DNA of 5,206 nt. It comes from Candidatus Aerophobota bacterium. GTDB lineage: Bacteria; Aerophobota; Aerophobia; Aerophobales; B3-G15. The DNA is taken from contig DRTT01000086.1 of assembly GCA_011372105.1 (NCBI GenBank), positions 1 to 5,206 of the forward strand, given 5' to 3'. Shown here piece after piece: positions 1 through 5,206 of this stretch. A program made the translations under genes and the position numbers. Each line of letters starts with the position of its first letter. Within the stretch, counting starts at the first letter, position 1. The notes under the pieces were generated by a model that saw only the letters and a list, made by a program, of their open reading frames with translations, was not told where the DNA came from and did no database searches.

Positions 1-205
1 CCTCAGGAATTTCCTTTTTTACTATTTTTTCTATTCCCATCTTTAAAGTTAGCTGGCTCATTGGACATCCACCACAGGCACCGGTGAGCTTTACCTTTAC
101 AATCCCCTCGGAAGTAACCTCAACAAGTTCCACATCCCCTCCCTCAAACTGCAGGCTGGGTCTTATCTTATTTAAAACCTCCTCAACCTTTTCTCTTGTT
201 ATCAT
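1..205 (-). CDS. NifU-like C-terminal-domain protein (Fe-S cluster scaffold/carrier), 3' end cut by the window
   Basis: Translating the minus strand from the ATG at 205 gives 68 residues before the window ends, starting MITREKVEEVLNKIRPSL. The body matches the NifU C-terminal (Nfu) domain: the acidic GGDVELVEV stretch at about residues 22-30, a CGGC motif at 44-47 followed by PMSQLTLKMGIE, and the family's usual ending KEIPE at the cut. In this family the CxxC pair of two subunits holds a [4Fe-4S] cluster that is passed to target enzymes in the cytoplasm. Stand-alone members are about 70-80 residues, so only a few C-terminal residues should be missing. An AAGGAGG site at 220-214 lies 8 nt before the start. 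An ATG at 212 is followed at once by TAA and cannot be used. The gene begins 22 bp after the fprA stop with no terminator between, so it is probably cotranscribed with fprA. It lacks the N-terminal IscU-like domain of full NifU, so the symbol is left blank. Confidence 0.88.
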   Translation of the reverse strand, partial: MITREKVEEVLNKIRPSLQFEGGDVELVEVTSEGIVKVKLTGACGGCPMSQLTLKMGIEKIVKKEIPE

Positions 206-227
206 TTTACATTCCTCCTTTTTTAAC

Positions 228-1418
228 TTAATTATTTAAAATCCCAAGTTCTTTATGTTTTTCAGAAATTTTTTCTACCAATTCCTCAAGTTTTTTAAAA
301 TCCTCCTGTTTGGGATAACCTTTTGTTAGAACAGGCTCAATAATTTCTGCTTTTAAGTTAGTCAAAATTCCCCTTATACTCTCAGGTGTTTTTCCACCCC
401 ATTCATAAGAGCCAACAATAGATAAAAATCTCACCTTAGGTCTTAGAGCATTTACAAGATAGGCTGCATAAACTGCACCTGGATGAGGTCTTGCGAGGAC
501 AGTAGGAGAGCCAATTATTACTGTAGCCGCATCTACAAGACTTAGAGCAAGCTCTCCAATATCGGTATTTGTCAAATTAAATGGTTTGACTTTTATATTT
601 CTTTTAATCAACTCATCAACAAGATAATTTACCATTTTTTCTGTGCTTCCATGCATTGAAACATAAGGTATAACCACCTCGTTTTTTACATTATCTGACA
701 CCCAATCCGTATAAGCATCAATTATAAAAGCAGGGTCATCGTAAAGTGGACCATGGCTTGGAGCAATTATATCAATCTCAAGGTTTTTTATTTTCCCAAG
801 GTTTCTCTGAATTATGTTTCTAAAGGGCATCATTATCTCCGCATAGTACCTTTTTGCCGATTCATAAACTTTATCTTTTTCAACTGCAAATAAACTGCTT
901 GTGGCAAAATGAGAGCCGAGAAAATCGCAGGTAAAAAGAATCTTGTCTTCCCTGAGGTAGGTAAACATTGTCTCAGGCCAGTGAACCCATGGAAAGAACA
1001 AGAATTCAATTGTTTTCCCTCCCAGAGATATACTTTCTCTATCTTTCACGACTGTAAATTTCTCCTCAGGCAAAAGAAGGAGGTCTTTAAGCATATTTTT
1101 ACACTTTTCGTTGGTTAAAATTTTAGCCTCAGGGTAGGTTTTTATCACATCACCTATTGCGCCAGAGTGGTCCTGTTCTGCATGATTTGAGATGATATAG
1201 TCTATTTTTTTCACCTTTGATCTTTGCAGATTGCCCAAAAGTTCCTCTTTTTTAGCAGGATCAACTGTATCTATTAAAGCTATCTTCTCTTGTCCTTCTA
1301 TAAGATAGCAGTTATAACTTGTCCCATCGGGCAGAGGAATAAGTTCATCAAAAAGCCTTCTATCCCAGTCAATACAACCCATATAATAAACACCTTCTTT
1401 TATCTTTCTTATAGCCAT
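228..1418 (-). CDS. fprA: Flavodiiron protein (A-type flavoprotein), O2 and/or NO reductase
   Basis: This 396-residue cytoplasmic protein has the usual size and two-domain plan of class A flavodiiron proteins. Residues 1 to about 245 form the metallo-beta-lactamase-like diiron domain. All six expected iron ligands are present: H79, E81 and D83 in NHAEQDHSG, H146 in VHWPETM, D165 in CDFLG and H222 in APSHGP. Residues from about 247 form the flavodoxin-like FMN domain, with the phosphate loop YVSMHGSTEKM at 252-262 and later GSPTVLARPHPG and SYEWGGKT. The family reduces O2 to water or NO to N2O, usually with electrons from rubredoxin or a similar carrier. No rubredoxin domain is fused here and no rubredoxin gene is in the window, so the donor is unknown. 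The ATG at 1418 follows AAAGGAGA (1433-1426) by 7 nt. It has its own promoter and follows the POR operon terminator. Preference for O2 or NO cannot be read from sequence. Confidence 0.95.
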   Translation of the reverse strand: MAIRKIKEGVYYMGCIDWDRRLFDELIPLPDGTSYNCYLIEGQEKIALIDTVDPAKKEELLGNLQRSKVKKIDYIISNHAEQDHSGAIGDVIKTYPEAKILTNEKCKNMLKDLLLLPEEKFTVVKDRESISLGGKTIEFLFFPWVHWPETMFTYLREDKILFTCDFLGSHFATSSLFAVEKDKVYESAKRYYAEIMMPFRNIIQRNLGKIKNLEIDIIAPSHGPLYDDPAFIIDAYTDWVSDNVKNEVVIPYVSMHGSTEKMVNYLVDELIKRNIKVKPFNLTNTDIGELALSLVDAATVIIGSPTVLARPHPGAVYAAYLVNALRPKVRFLSIVGSYEWGGKTPESIRGILTNLKAEIIEPVLTKGYPKQEDFKKLEELVEKISEKHKELGILNN

Positions 1419-1442
1419 GTAAAAATCTCCTTTAAAAATATG

Positions 1443-1453
1443 ACCAATTTGGT
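1443..1453. promoter_or_regulatory. Short palindrome at the predicted fprA start of transcription (possible operator)
   Basis: ACCAA-T-TTGGT is a perfect 5-bp inverted repeat with a single central base. On the minus strand it lies 3 bp after the predicted -10 box and spans the expected transcription start of fprA, a position where a bound repressor would block transcription. It does not match the PerR or Rex consensus as I know them. A palindrome this short can arise by chance in AT-rich DNA, so its regulatory role is a guess. Confidence 0.25.
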
Positions 1454-1456
1454 AAA

Positions 1457-1484
1457 ATTATTAAAAATATCACTAAAAAGTCAA
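1457..1484 (-). promoter_or_regulatory. Sigma-70-like promoter for fprA and the nifU-like gene
   Basis: On the minus strand TTGACT (1484-1479, 5 of 6 to the -35 consensus) is followed after 16 bp by AATAAT (1462-1457, 5 of 6 to the -10 consensus). The predicted start near 1450 gives a leader of about 30 nt to the fprA ATG. The -35 box lies only a few bases beyond the U-tract of the POR operon terminator, so fprA is set up as a separate transcription unit. The region is very AT-rich, which makes -10-like hexamers common; the -35 box and its location carry most of the weight. Confidence 0.55.
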
Positions 1485-1490
1485 GCAGAT

Positions 1491-1530
1491 AAAATAAAAA
1501 TCCCCTCTTCTTACTTAAAGAAGAGGGGAT
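1491..1530 (-). terminator. Rho-independent terminator of the por operon
   Basis: A perfect 13-bp inverted repeat (1500-1512 against 1518-1530) encloses a 5-nt loop. The base of the stem is GC-rich (CCCC/GGGG). Read on the minus strand it is followed by TTTTTATTTT (1500-1491), the expected U-tract. It begins 28 bp after the porB stop codon. The other side is also T-rich on the plus strand, so the hairpin could work in both directions, but no plus-strand gene would use it. Confidence 0.9.
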
Positions 1531-1558
1531 ATAAGTTTTTGTTTTTTCAAAATTTTTC

Positions 1559-2485
1559 TTAGCTTTCCCCTGCCCTTTTTAAAAGTTCCTTTTCCCAGGC
1601 CTCTATCTCTTTCTCCAGTCTCTCCACAACAGGTTTGTTTTCCTCACTGAGAAGATGCTTGAATCTGCCCTGTATCTCAAGAAATTCCCTCAGCGGCTTT
1701 CTCTCTTTTGGTTTATAAGTTATTTTGTATTTCCCATTTTCCACTTCATACAAAGGCCAGAAACCTGTAAGAACAGCAAGCTTTGCAACTTCTATAGTCT
1801 TCTCAGCAGGATACCTCCATCCTCTCGGACAAGGGGATAACACATTGATAAAGCTTGGTCCATCTACCGAAAGAGCTTTTTGAACCTTCTTTATAAGGTC
1901 CATGTGAAAACCAGGAGAAGCCTGGGCGACATAAGGAATGTTGTGAGCTGCCACAATTTCAGTAAGATTTTTTCTTTGCTCTGACTTTCCTTCTGGAATG
2001 GCCTTTCCTGGTGGAGTGGTTGTCGTGTGAGCACCAAGGGGACTTGCACTTGACCTCTGGATACCTGTATTCATGTAAGCCTCATTATCGTAACATATAT
2101 AAAGCATCCTGTGCCCTCTTTCAAGGGCTCCTGACAATGACTGTAGACCAATATCGTAAGTTCCTCCATCTCCACCAAAGGCGATAAATCTTACATCCTC
2201 TTTTATCTTACCCTGCTTTTTGAGAGCCCGATAGGCAGTCTCAACGCCTGAAAGTGTAGCTGCAGCATTTTCAAAAGCACAGTGAATCCAGGGAATCTTC
2301 CAGGCAGTATAGGGATAAATGGTTGTTGCCACCTCAAGACATCCTGTAGGACAGCAGACTACCACGGGTTTGTCTGCGGCTAAAAGAGTCTGTCTTACTA
2401 TTATTGGAGCCGCACAACCAGGACAAAGTCTGTGACCCCGGGATAAAAGTTCTTTTTTATGAGAAAGCTCCTTAAGAGAAGGCAT
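1559..2485 (-). CDS. porB: Pyruvate:ferredoxin oxidoreductase, beta subunit (thiamine diphosphate-binding)
   Basis: This 308-residue subunit binds thiamine diphosphate (TPP) and the [4Fe-4S] cluster next to it. The four cluster cysteines fit C21 and C24 (CPGC), C49 (CPTGC) and C219 (SPCPRGW); the C24-C49 gap of 25 equals that between the corresponding cysteines of the single-chain Desulfovibrio africanus enzyme. The TPP/Mg motif runs from GDGG at 105-108 through TYDIGLQSLSGALER to YDNEAYMNTG at 132-141, as in other POR beta chains. It works with PorA, C and D: pyruvate + CoA + oxidised ferredoxin gives acetyl-CoA + CO2 + reduced ferredoxin, in the cytoplasm. The ATG at 2485 has AAAGGAGA 5 nt upstream (2498-2491), and only 17 bp separate it from porA. 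It is the last gene of the operon, followed by the terminator at 1491-1530. A related 2-oxoacid enzyme such as 2-oxoisovalerate oxidoreductase is the main alternative. Confidence 0.94.
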   Translation of the reverse strand: MPSLKELSHKKELLSRGHRLCPGCAAPIIVRQTLLAADKPVVVCCPTGCLEVATTIYPYTAWKIPWIHCAFENAAATLSGVETAYRALKKQGKIKEDVRFIAFGGDGGTYDIGLQSLSGALERGHRMLYICYDNEAYMNTGIQRSSASPLGAHTTTTPPGKAIPEGKSEQRKNLTEIVAAHNIPYVAQASPGFHMDLIKKVQKALSVDGPSFINVLSPCPRGWRYPAEKTIEVAKLAVLTGFWPLYEVENGKYKITYKPKERKPLREFLEIQGRFKHLLSEENKPVVERLEKEIEAWEKELLKRAGES

Positions 2486-2502
2486 GTGTCTCTCCTTTCT
2501 TT

Positions 2503-3684
2503 TTATTCTCTTACACCAAGATAATTCACAAGTTTTTCAACTTTCCCTGTCCTTTTTATATTTAAAAGATCCTCAACAACTTTTTTAATATGGTCCATAG
2601 TAGTTTCTCTTCCCCCAAGACCGTAAATATAATTAACCACCTTAGGTCTTTTCTCCTCCTCGTATAAACTTGACCTTATCTCGGAGAAAATAGGACCACC
2701 TACTGCCCCAAAAGAAGCTGAGCGATCCATAACCGCAACGCAAGCCTTATCTTTCAAGCTATCTTTTATCTCCTCATCAGGAAAGGGACGGAAAGTTCTT
2801 ATCTTTAAAAGTCCCACATTAACCCCTTTTTCTTTAAACTCCTCTATGGTTGCCTTGATGGTTCCTGCAGTTGATCCTGCAGCTACTATCACCATATCTG
2901 AGGAATCTATATTGTACTTTTCCACCAGTCCATAACTTCTTCCCGATATTTTCCCATACTCCTCTCCCACTTTTTTAATTACAGAAGGAGCTTTTTCCAT
3001 TGCATCCACTTGCTGTCTTTTGTGCTCAAAGTAATAGTCAAAAAGATCAAGAGGACCATAGGTTACAGGATTTTCAAGGTCAAGAAGAGGATACTGGGGT
3101 TTGAACTCACCAATAAATTCCTTCACTTTCTCATCATCAAGGATCTCTACTCTCTCCGTGCCGTGGGAGATAATAAATCCATCAAAGCAAACCATCACCG
3201 GAAGGAGAACATCTTTATTTTCTGCAATTTTTATCGCCTGAATCAAGTTGTCGTAAATCTCCTGGCAGTTTTCACTGTGAAGCTGTATCCAACCTGAATC
3301 TCTTGCTCCCATTGAGTCAGAATGGTCACAATGAATGTTTATGGGCCCACTTAAAGCCCTGTTAGCAACCGCCATAACAATAGGAAGCCTGTAGGATGCT
3401 GCTATGTAAAGAACTTCCCACATCAAAGCAAGTCCGTTGGCACAGGTCGCAGTCATGGCTCTTGCTCCTGCTGCAGCAGCGCCAACACAGGCACTCATAG
3501 CAGAATGCTCACTTTCTACCCTTATCATCTCTGTCTTTACCTGGCCATTTGCCACAAACTGAGAAAAATTTTGAACTATCTCAGTTTGTGGGGTTATGGG
3601 ATAAGCGGCGACAACATCTGGATTTATCTGCCTCATTGCTTCGGCAGCAATCTCATCGCCAGTCATTGCCTCTATTCTTGCCAT
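2503..3684 (-). CDS. porA: Pyruvate:ferredoxin oxidoreductase, alpha subunit
   Basis: This 393-residue chain supplies the pyrimidine-binding side of the TPP site and most of the substrate pocket. The hallmark YPITPQT lies at 28-34, followed by ESEHSA at 57-62, whose second Glu (E59) is probably the cofactor-activating glutamate. Next come GAAAAGARAMTATCANGLALM at about 68-88 and NRALSGPINIHCDHSD at 108-123. The C-terminal half has the transketolase-C-like region, with VAAGSTAGT and LLKIRTFRPFP. Length and motif order match Thermotoga-type PorA as I remember it, from YPITPQT to the C-terminal YLGVRE, which favours pyruvate as substrate. The ATG at 3684 is preceded by AAAGGAGAG, about 8 nt upstream. 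It lies 23 bp after porD and 17 bp before porB, in the order gamma-delta-alpha-beta. The separate chain shows this is the four-subunit form, not the single long-chain enzyme of Clostridium or Desulfovibrio. Confidence 0.95.
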   Translation of the reverse strand: MARIEAMTGDEIAAEAMRQINPDVVAAYPITPQTEIVQNFSQFVANGQVKTEMIRVESEHSAMSACVGAAAAGARAMTATCANGLALMWEVLYIAASYRLPIVMAVANRALSGPINIHCDHSDSMGARDSGWIQLHSENCQEIYDNLIQAIKIAENKDVLLPVMVCFDGFIISHGTERVEILDDEKVKEFIGEFKPQYPLLDLENPVTYGPLDLFDYYFEHKRQQVDAMEKAPSVIKKVGEEYGKISGRSYGLVEKYNIDSSDMVIVAAGSTAGTIKATIEEFKEKGVNVGLLKIRTFRPFPDEEIKDSLKDKACVAVMDRSASFGAVGGPIFSEIRSSLYEEEKRPKVVNYIYGLGGRETTMDHIKKVVEDLLNIKRTGKVEKLVNYLGVRE

Positions 3685-3707
3685 TTATTCACTCTCCTTT
3701 ATTAAAC

Positions 3708-4004
3708 TTATTTTTCTTCCTGATATTTAGATTCCTCTATCATTTTTATAGCATTAAAGGGACAAACGTTTTTACATATTCCGCAGCCTTTGCAATAGTC
3801 ATAATAAAAGCCCTCCATTTTCTCATTTTCCACCTTTATGGAAGAATCAGGACAATAAATCCAGCAGAGAAGACAGTTTTTACACTTCTCTTTATCAACA
3901 ACAGGACGGAAAGTTCTCCAACTTCCTGTCTTGTATTCTTCAGCATTCCCTGCTTCTAAAATAAGCCCTCCTATGGGAATCTCTTTCCAGCCTTTTTCTT
4001 TCAT
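3708..4004 (-). CDS. porD: Pyruvate:ferredoxin oxidoreductase, delta subunit (2x[4Fe-4S] ferredoxin-like)
   Basis: This 98-residue subunit carries two [4Fe-4S] clusters that pass electrons from the TPP site to external ferredoxin. Two complete CxxCxxCxxxCP motifs are visible: C41, C44, C47, C51 and C71, C74, C77, C81. The first 35 residues (WKEIPIGGLILEAGNAEEYKTGSWRTFRP at 6-34, in parts) form the N-terminal extension that is typical of PorD and absent from free ferredoxins; it is expected to dock onto the other subunits. The start overlaps the porC stop by 4 bp (ATGA, 4004-4001), which suggests translational coupling. An AGGAGG site lies inside the end of porC, about 10 nt before the ATG. 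All eight cysteines are present, so both clusters should form. The context and the N-terminal extension argue against a stand-alone ferredoxin. Confidence 0.95.
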   Translation of the reverse strand: MKEKGWKEIPIGGLILEAGNAEEYKTGSWRTFRPVVDKEKCKNCLLCWIYCPDSSIKVENEKMEGFYYDYCKGCGICKNVCPFNAIKMIEESKYQEEK

Positions 4005-4573
4005 TCTGACTTAACCTCCTCATAAGCTCTCTTAATTGCAGAAACATTTCCCTCTACTATCTTCGAGCTAAATTTTTTTCCAAATTTCTTTTTGACACTT
4101 TCAAGGAGAGTTTCAAGTTTTACCACAGGTAGAACTTTAACAAGAGCCCCTATCATGGGCATGTTAGGCAGGTTCCTTCCAAGAAGATCAAGGGAAATAC
4201 CTGTTGCATCAACTGTAAATACCTTCCCTTTTTCTGTCTTTAGAGTTTTGCGGATCTCCTCGGGACTTTTTTCGGTGTTAATCAGTAAGGCTCCATCCTC
4301 CAAAAGCCCCTCCGTGACATCTACAGCTCCCAGGAGAGTGGTATCAAGCAAAACCACTGCATCCGGATTTGCAACTCCACAATGAATGAGAATAGGTTTA
4401 TCACTTATCCGGGTGAAAGCCTTTATAGGAGCTCCCTCTCTTTCTGGACCGTATTCTGGAAATCCCTGGATATACTTTCCCTCATGTAAGGCTGCCTCTG
4501 CAAGGAGCAAAGCAGCCGTCTTTGCCCCCTGGCCAGCTCTTGCATGCCACCTGACCTCTACCATCTCCTTCAT
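4001..4573 (-). CDS. porC: Pyruvate:ferredoxin oxidoreductase, gamma subunit
   Basis: From the ATG at 4573 this is a 190-residue protein. The N-terminal VRWHARAGQGAKTAA (7-21) contains the GQG loop of the gamma domain, which helps hold CoA in this enzyme family. FPEYGPEREGAP at 38-49 and, further on, NPDAVVLLDTTLL and LPNMPMIGALVKV are also typical of PorC. The frame stays open to a TTG at 4606, but that codon lies between the predicted -10 box and the expected transcription start, so it would not be within the message. The ATG at 4573 has AGGGGG 5 nt upstream and gives the usual family N-terminus. The ATG at 4564 is less likely because AAGGAG directly abuts it. This is the first gene of the por operon; its TGA overlaps the porD ATG. 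The gamma subunit fits pyruvate or related 2-oxoacids; pyruvate is preferred from the whole operon. Confidence 0.93.
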   Translation of the reverse strand: MKEMVEVRWHARAGQGAKTAALLLAEAALHEGKYIQGFPEYGPEREGAPIKAFTRISDKPILIHCGVANPDAVVLLDTTLLGAVDVTEGLLEDGALLINTEKSPEEIRKTLKTEKGKVFTVDATGISLDLLGRNLPNMPMIGALVKVLPVVKLETLLESVKKKFGKKFSSKIVEGNVSAIKRAYEEVKSE

Positions 4574-4578
4574 AATAT

Positions 4579-4584
4579 CCCCCT
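4579..4584 (-). promoter_or_regulatory. Ribosome binding site that fixes the porC start
   Basis: AGGGGG on the minus strand sits 5 nt before the ATG at 4573. It is G-rich and differs from the AAAGGAGA seen before porA, porB and fprA, but pairs well with the 16S 3' end. No comparable site precedes the TTG at 4606, and the AAGGAG before the ATG at 4564 leaves no spacing. It therefore supports the 190-residue form of PorC. Confidence 0.6.
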
Positions 4585-4609
4585 TTTTTCTGATTAAAGA
4601 GAACAAAAC

Positions 4610-4637
4610 ATTTTATAAAAATTGGTGAGGTTGTCAA
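4610..4637 (-). promoter_or_regulatory. Strong sigma-70-like promoter of the porCDAB operon
   Basis: On the minus strand a perfect TTGACA (4637-4632) is followed after 16 bp by TAAAAT (4615-4610, 5 of 6 to consensus). The predicted start near 4603 gives a leader of about 30 nt to the porC ATG at 4573. The overlapping TATAAA (4617-4612) could serve instead but leaves only a 14-bp spacer. The promoter lies in the 87-bp gap between pgpA and porC. No convincing terminator separates pgpA from it, so some readthrough from the lipid genes is possible. Confidence 0.7.
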
Positions 4638-4660
4638 ATGTAGGCTTTTAAAAGGATCAA

Positions 4661-5125
4661 TTAAGATAAACCTGCCATGGATATTAATATGCGCAGGGAA
4701 AGATTTGCAAGAAGACCTGCTGCCACATCGTCGGCAATCACTCCCAGTCCTCCAGGAAGATTTTGAAGCTTTTGCAGGGAGAATGGTTTTGTTATATCAA
4801 ATAATCTGAAAAACAGGAATGCCAGAAAAAGAAAAAAAGGAGAAAAAGGAATCCCTATTGTGCTTACCAGAAAGCCGGTTATCTCGTCAATTACTATTGA
4901 TTGAGAATCTTTGTCTTTTAATATTTTTTCACATTCTCCTGAAATAAAAATTCCTAAAAAAATGAAAACGAGGCTCACGATAATCTGCCACAAGATATTA
5001 TAACCTGTAAATTTAATTAACAAAATGTAGATAAGAACTCCCCATAAACTTCCAACAGTTCCCGGAAAAAAAGGGGAAAATCCTGCTCCCAAACCTGTGC
5101 CAACCATCAAAATTAATTTTTTCAC
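4661..5125 (-). CDS. pgpA: Phosphatidylglycerophosphatase A
   Basis: This 154-residue membrane enzyme removes the phosphate from phosphatidylglycerophosphate to give phosphatidylglycerol. It carries the PgpA landmarks: GLGAGFSPFFPGTVGSLWG at 11-29, VIDEITG at 78-84, FRLFDITKPF at 106-115 and GGLGVIADDVAAG at 125-137, whose acidic residues (D80, E81, D132, D133) are the expected metal-binding and catalytic set. Hydrophobic stretches at about 30-37, 45-62 and 85-106 fit the membrane-embedded family. The start is a GTG at 5125, overlapping the TGA of the upstream gene by 4 bp (GTGA), which implies translational coupling; a weak AAAAAGG lies 10 nt upstream. The ATG at 5107 is a possible alternative but has no binding site. 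The preceding gene looks like pgsA, which makes the substrate. Length is close to the family norm, and no key residue appears lost. Confidence 0.93.
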   Translation of the reverse strand: MKKLILMVGTGLGAGFSPFFPGTVGSLWGVLIYILLIKFTGYNILWQIIVSLVFIFLGIFISGECEKILKDKDSQSIVIDEITGFLVSTIGIPFSPFFLFLAFLFFRLFDITKPFSLQKLQNLPGGLGVIADDVAAGLLANLSLRILISMAGLS

Positions 5126-5206
5126 GAAGATATAACCTTTTTACCCTGAAGAAAATACTGAAATCCTGATATTAAAGCAAATGAAACTGCAAGACTCATA
5201 AAGAAG
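5122..5206 (-). CDS. pgsA: Probable CDP-diacylglycerol-glycerol-3-phosphate 3-phosphatidyltransferase, C-terminal fragment
   Basis: Only the last 27 codons are inside the window; the start lies beyond the right edge. The fragment ends FALISGFQYFLQGKKVISS before a TGA at 5124-5122. A hydrophobic helix followed by (S)G-x-x-Y-F and a short basic tail is how PgsA proteins typically end (B. subtilis PgsA has a similar ISGIDYF stretch, as I recall). PgsA makes phosphatidylglycerophosphate in the membrane from CDP-diacylglycerol and glycerol-3-phosphate, exactly the substrate of the next gene, pgpA, to which it is coupled by a 4-bp overlap. The call rests on 27 residues plus context. The catalytic CDP-alcohol phosphotransferase motif is outside the window, so another CDP-alcohol phosphatidyltransferase cannot be excluded. 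Confidence 0.68.
   Translation of the reverse strand, partial: FFMSLAVSFALISGFQYFLQGKKVISS

Noticed and set aside
909..1118. Plus-strand open frame inside fprA
   Set aside because: It lies wholly antisense to a gene with complete catalytic motifs, resembles no family I recognise, and has no convincing start signals.
1491..1530. Inverted repeat as part of a mobile element or repeat family
   Set aside because: It is a single hairpin with a U-tract placed right after the porB stop; no second copy, transposase or target duplication is visible.
1419..1558. Riboswitch or small RNA in the longest intergenic gap
   Set aside because: The gap is accounted for by a terminator and a promoter. The predicted fprA leader is only about 30 nt, too short for a known riboswitch.
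1290..1562. Plus-strand open frame of 90 codons crossing the fprA start, promoter and terminator
   Set aside because: It runs through clear minus-strand signals, ends in residues forced by the terminator and T-runs, and shows no domain.
3505..3959. Overlapping plus-strand open frames across porA and porD
   Set aside because: They are antisense to PorA and PorD, whose motifs (YPITPQT and eight cluster cysteines) are unmistakable; the translations are rich in Phe, Leu and Ser, typical of shadow frames.
4092..4628. Two plus-strand open frames opposite porC
   Set aside because: They are shadows of the porC reading frame; composition (many Ser, Arg, Pro) reflects the antisense of Glu/Lys/Gly codons.
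4641..4660. CTTTTAAAAG palindrome after pgpA as a terminator
   Set aside because: The stem is only 5 bp of mainly A-T pairs with no loop and no U-tract, so it would not form a stable terminator.

Overview
The window holds seven protein-coding genes, all on the minus strand and tightly packed; the two at the ends are cut by the window edges. It looks like the chromosome of an anaerobic, probably thermophilic bacterium of fairly low GC. The reasons are AT-rich spacers, Lys/Glu-rich proteins, strong AAAGGAGA-type ribosome binding sites, sigma-70-like promoters, a four-subunit pyruvate:ferredoxin oxidoreductase of the type I know from Thermotoga and archaea, and a flavodiiron O2/NO reductase. Bacterial phosphatidylglycerol genes rule out an archaeon. 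I cannot name the lineage from the sequence alone.

In transcription order (right to left) there are three blocks. (1) 5206-4661: the last 27 codons of a probable pgsA, coupled through a 4-bp GTGA overlap to pgpA, giving consecutive steps of phosphatidylglycerol synthesis. (2) 4637-1491: a strong promoter, then porC (gamma), porD (delta), porA (alpha) and porB (beta), closed by a clear 13-bp-stem terminator. This operon encodes a complete heterotetrameric 2-oxoacid:ferredoxin oxidoreductase, most likely for pyruvate. (3) 1484-1: a second promoter directly after that terminator, then fprA (two-domain flavodiiron protein) and, 22 bp on, a NifU-type Fe-S scaffold/carrier gene running off the window.

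The genes share an anaerobic theme. POR oxidises pyruvate to acetyl-CoA and reduces ferredoxin using oxygen-sensitive [4Fe-4S] clusters. FprA can remove O2 or NO with electrons that ultimately come from reduced carriers. The NifU-like protein could help build or repair Fe-S clusters. The sequence shows adjacency and separate transcription signals; the functional link is inference.

I found no mobile element, CRISPR array, tRNA, rRNA or recognisable riboswitch. No intergenic gap reaches 300 bases; the longest (1419-1558) is filled by a terminator and a promoter. I see no clearly undescribed system here. The findings are mostly refinements of starts, promoters and neighbourhood.
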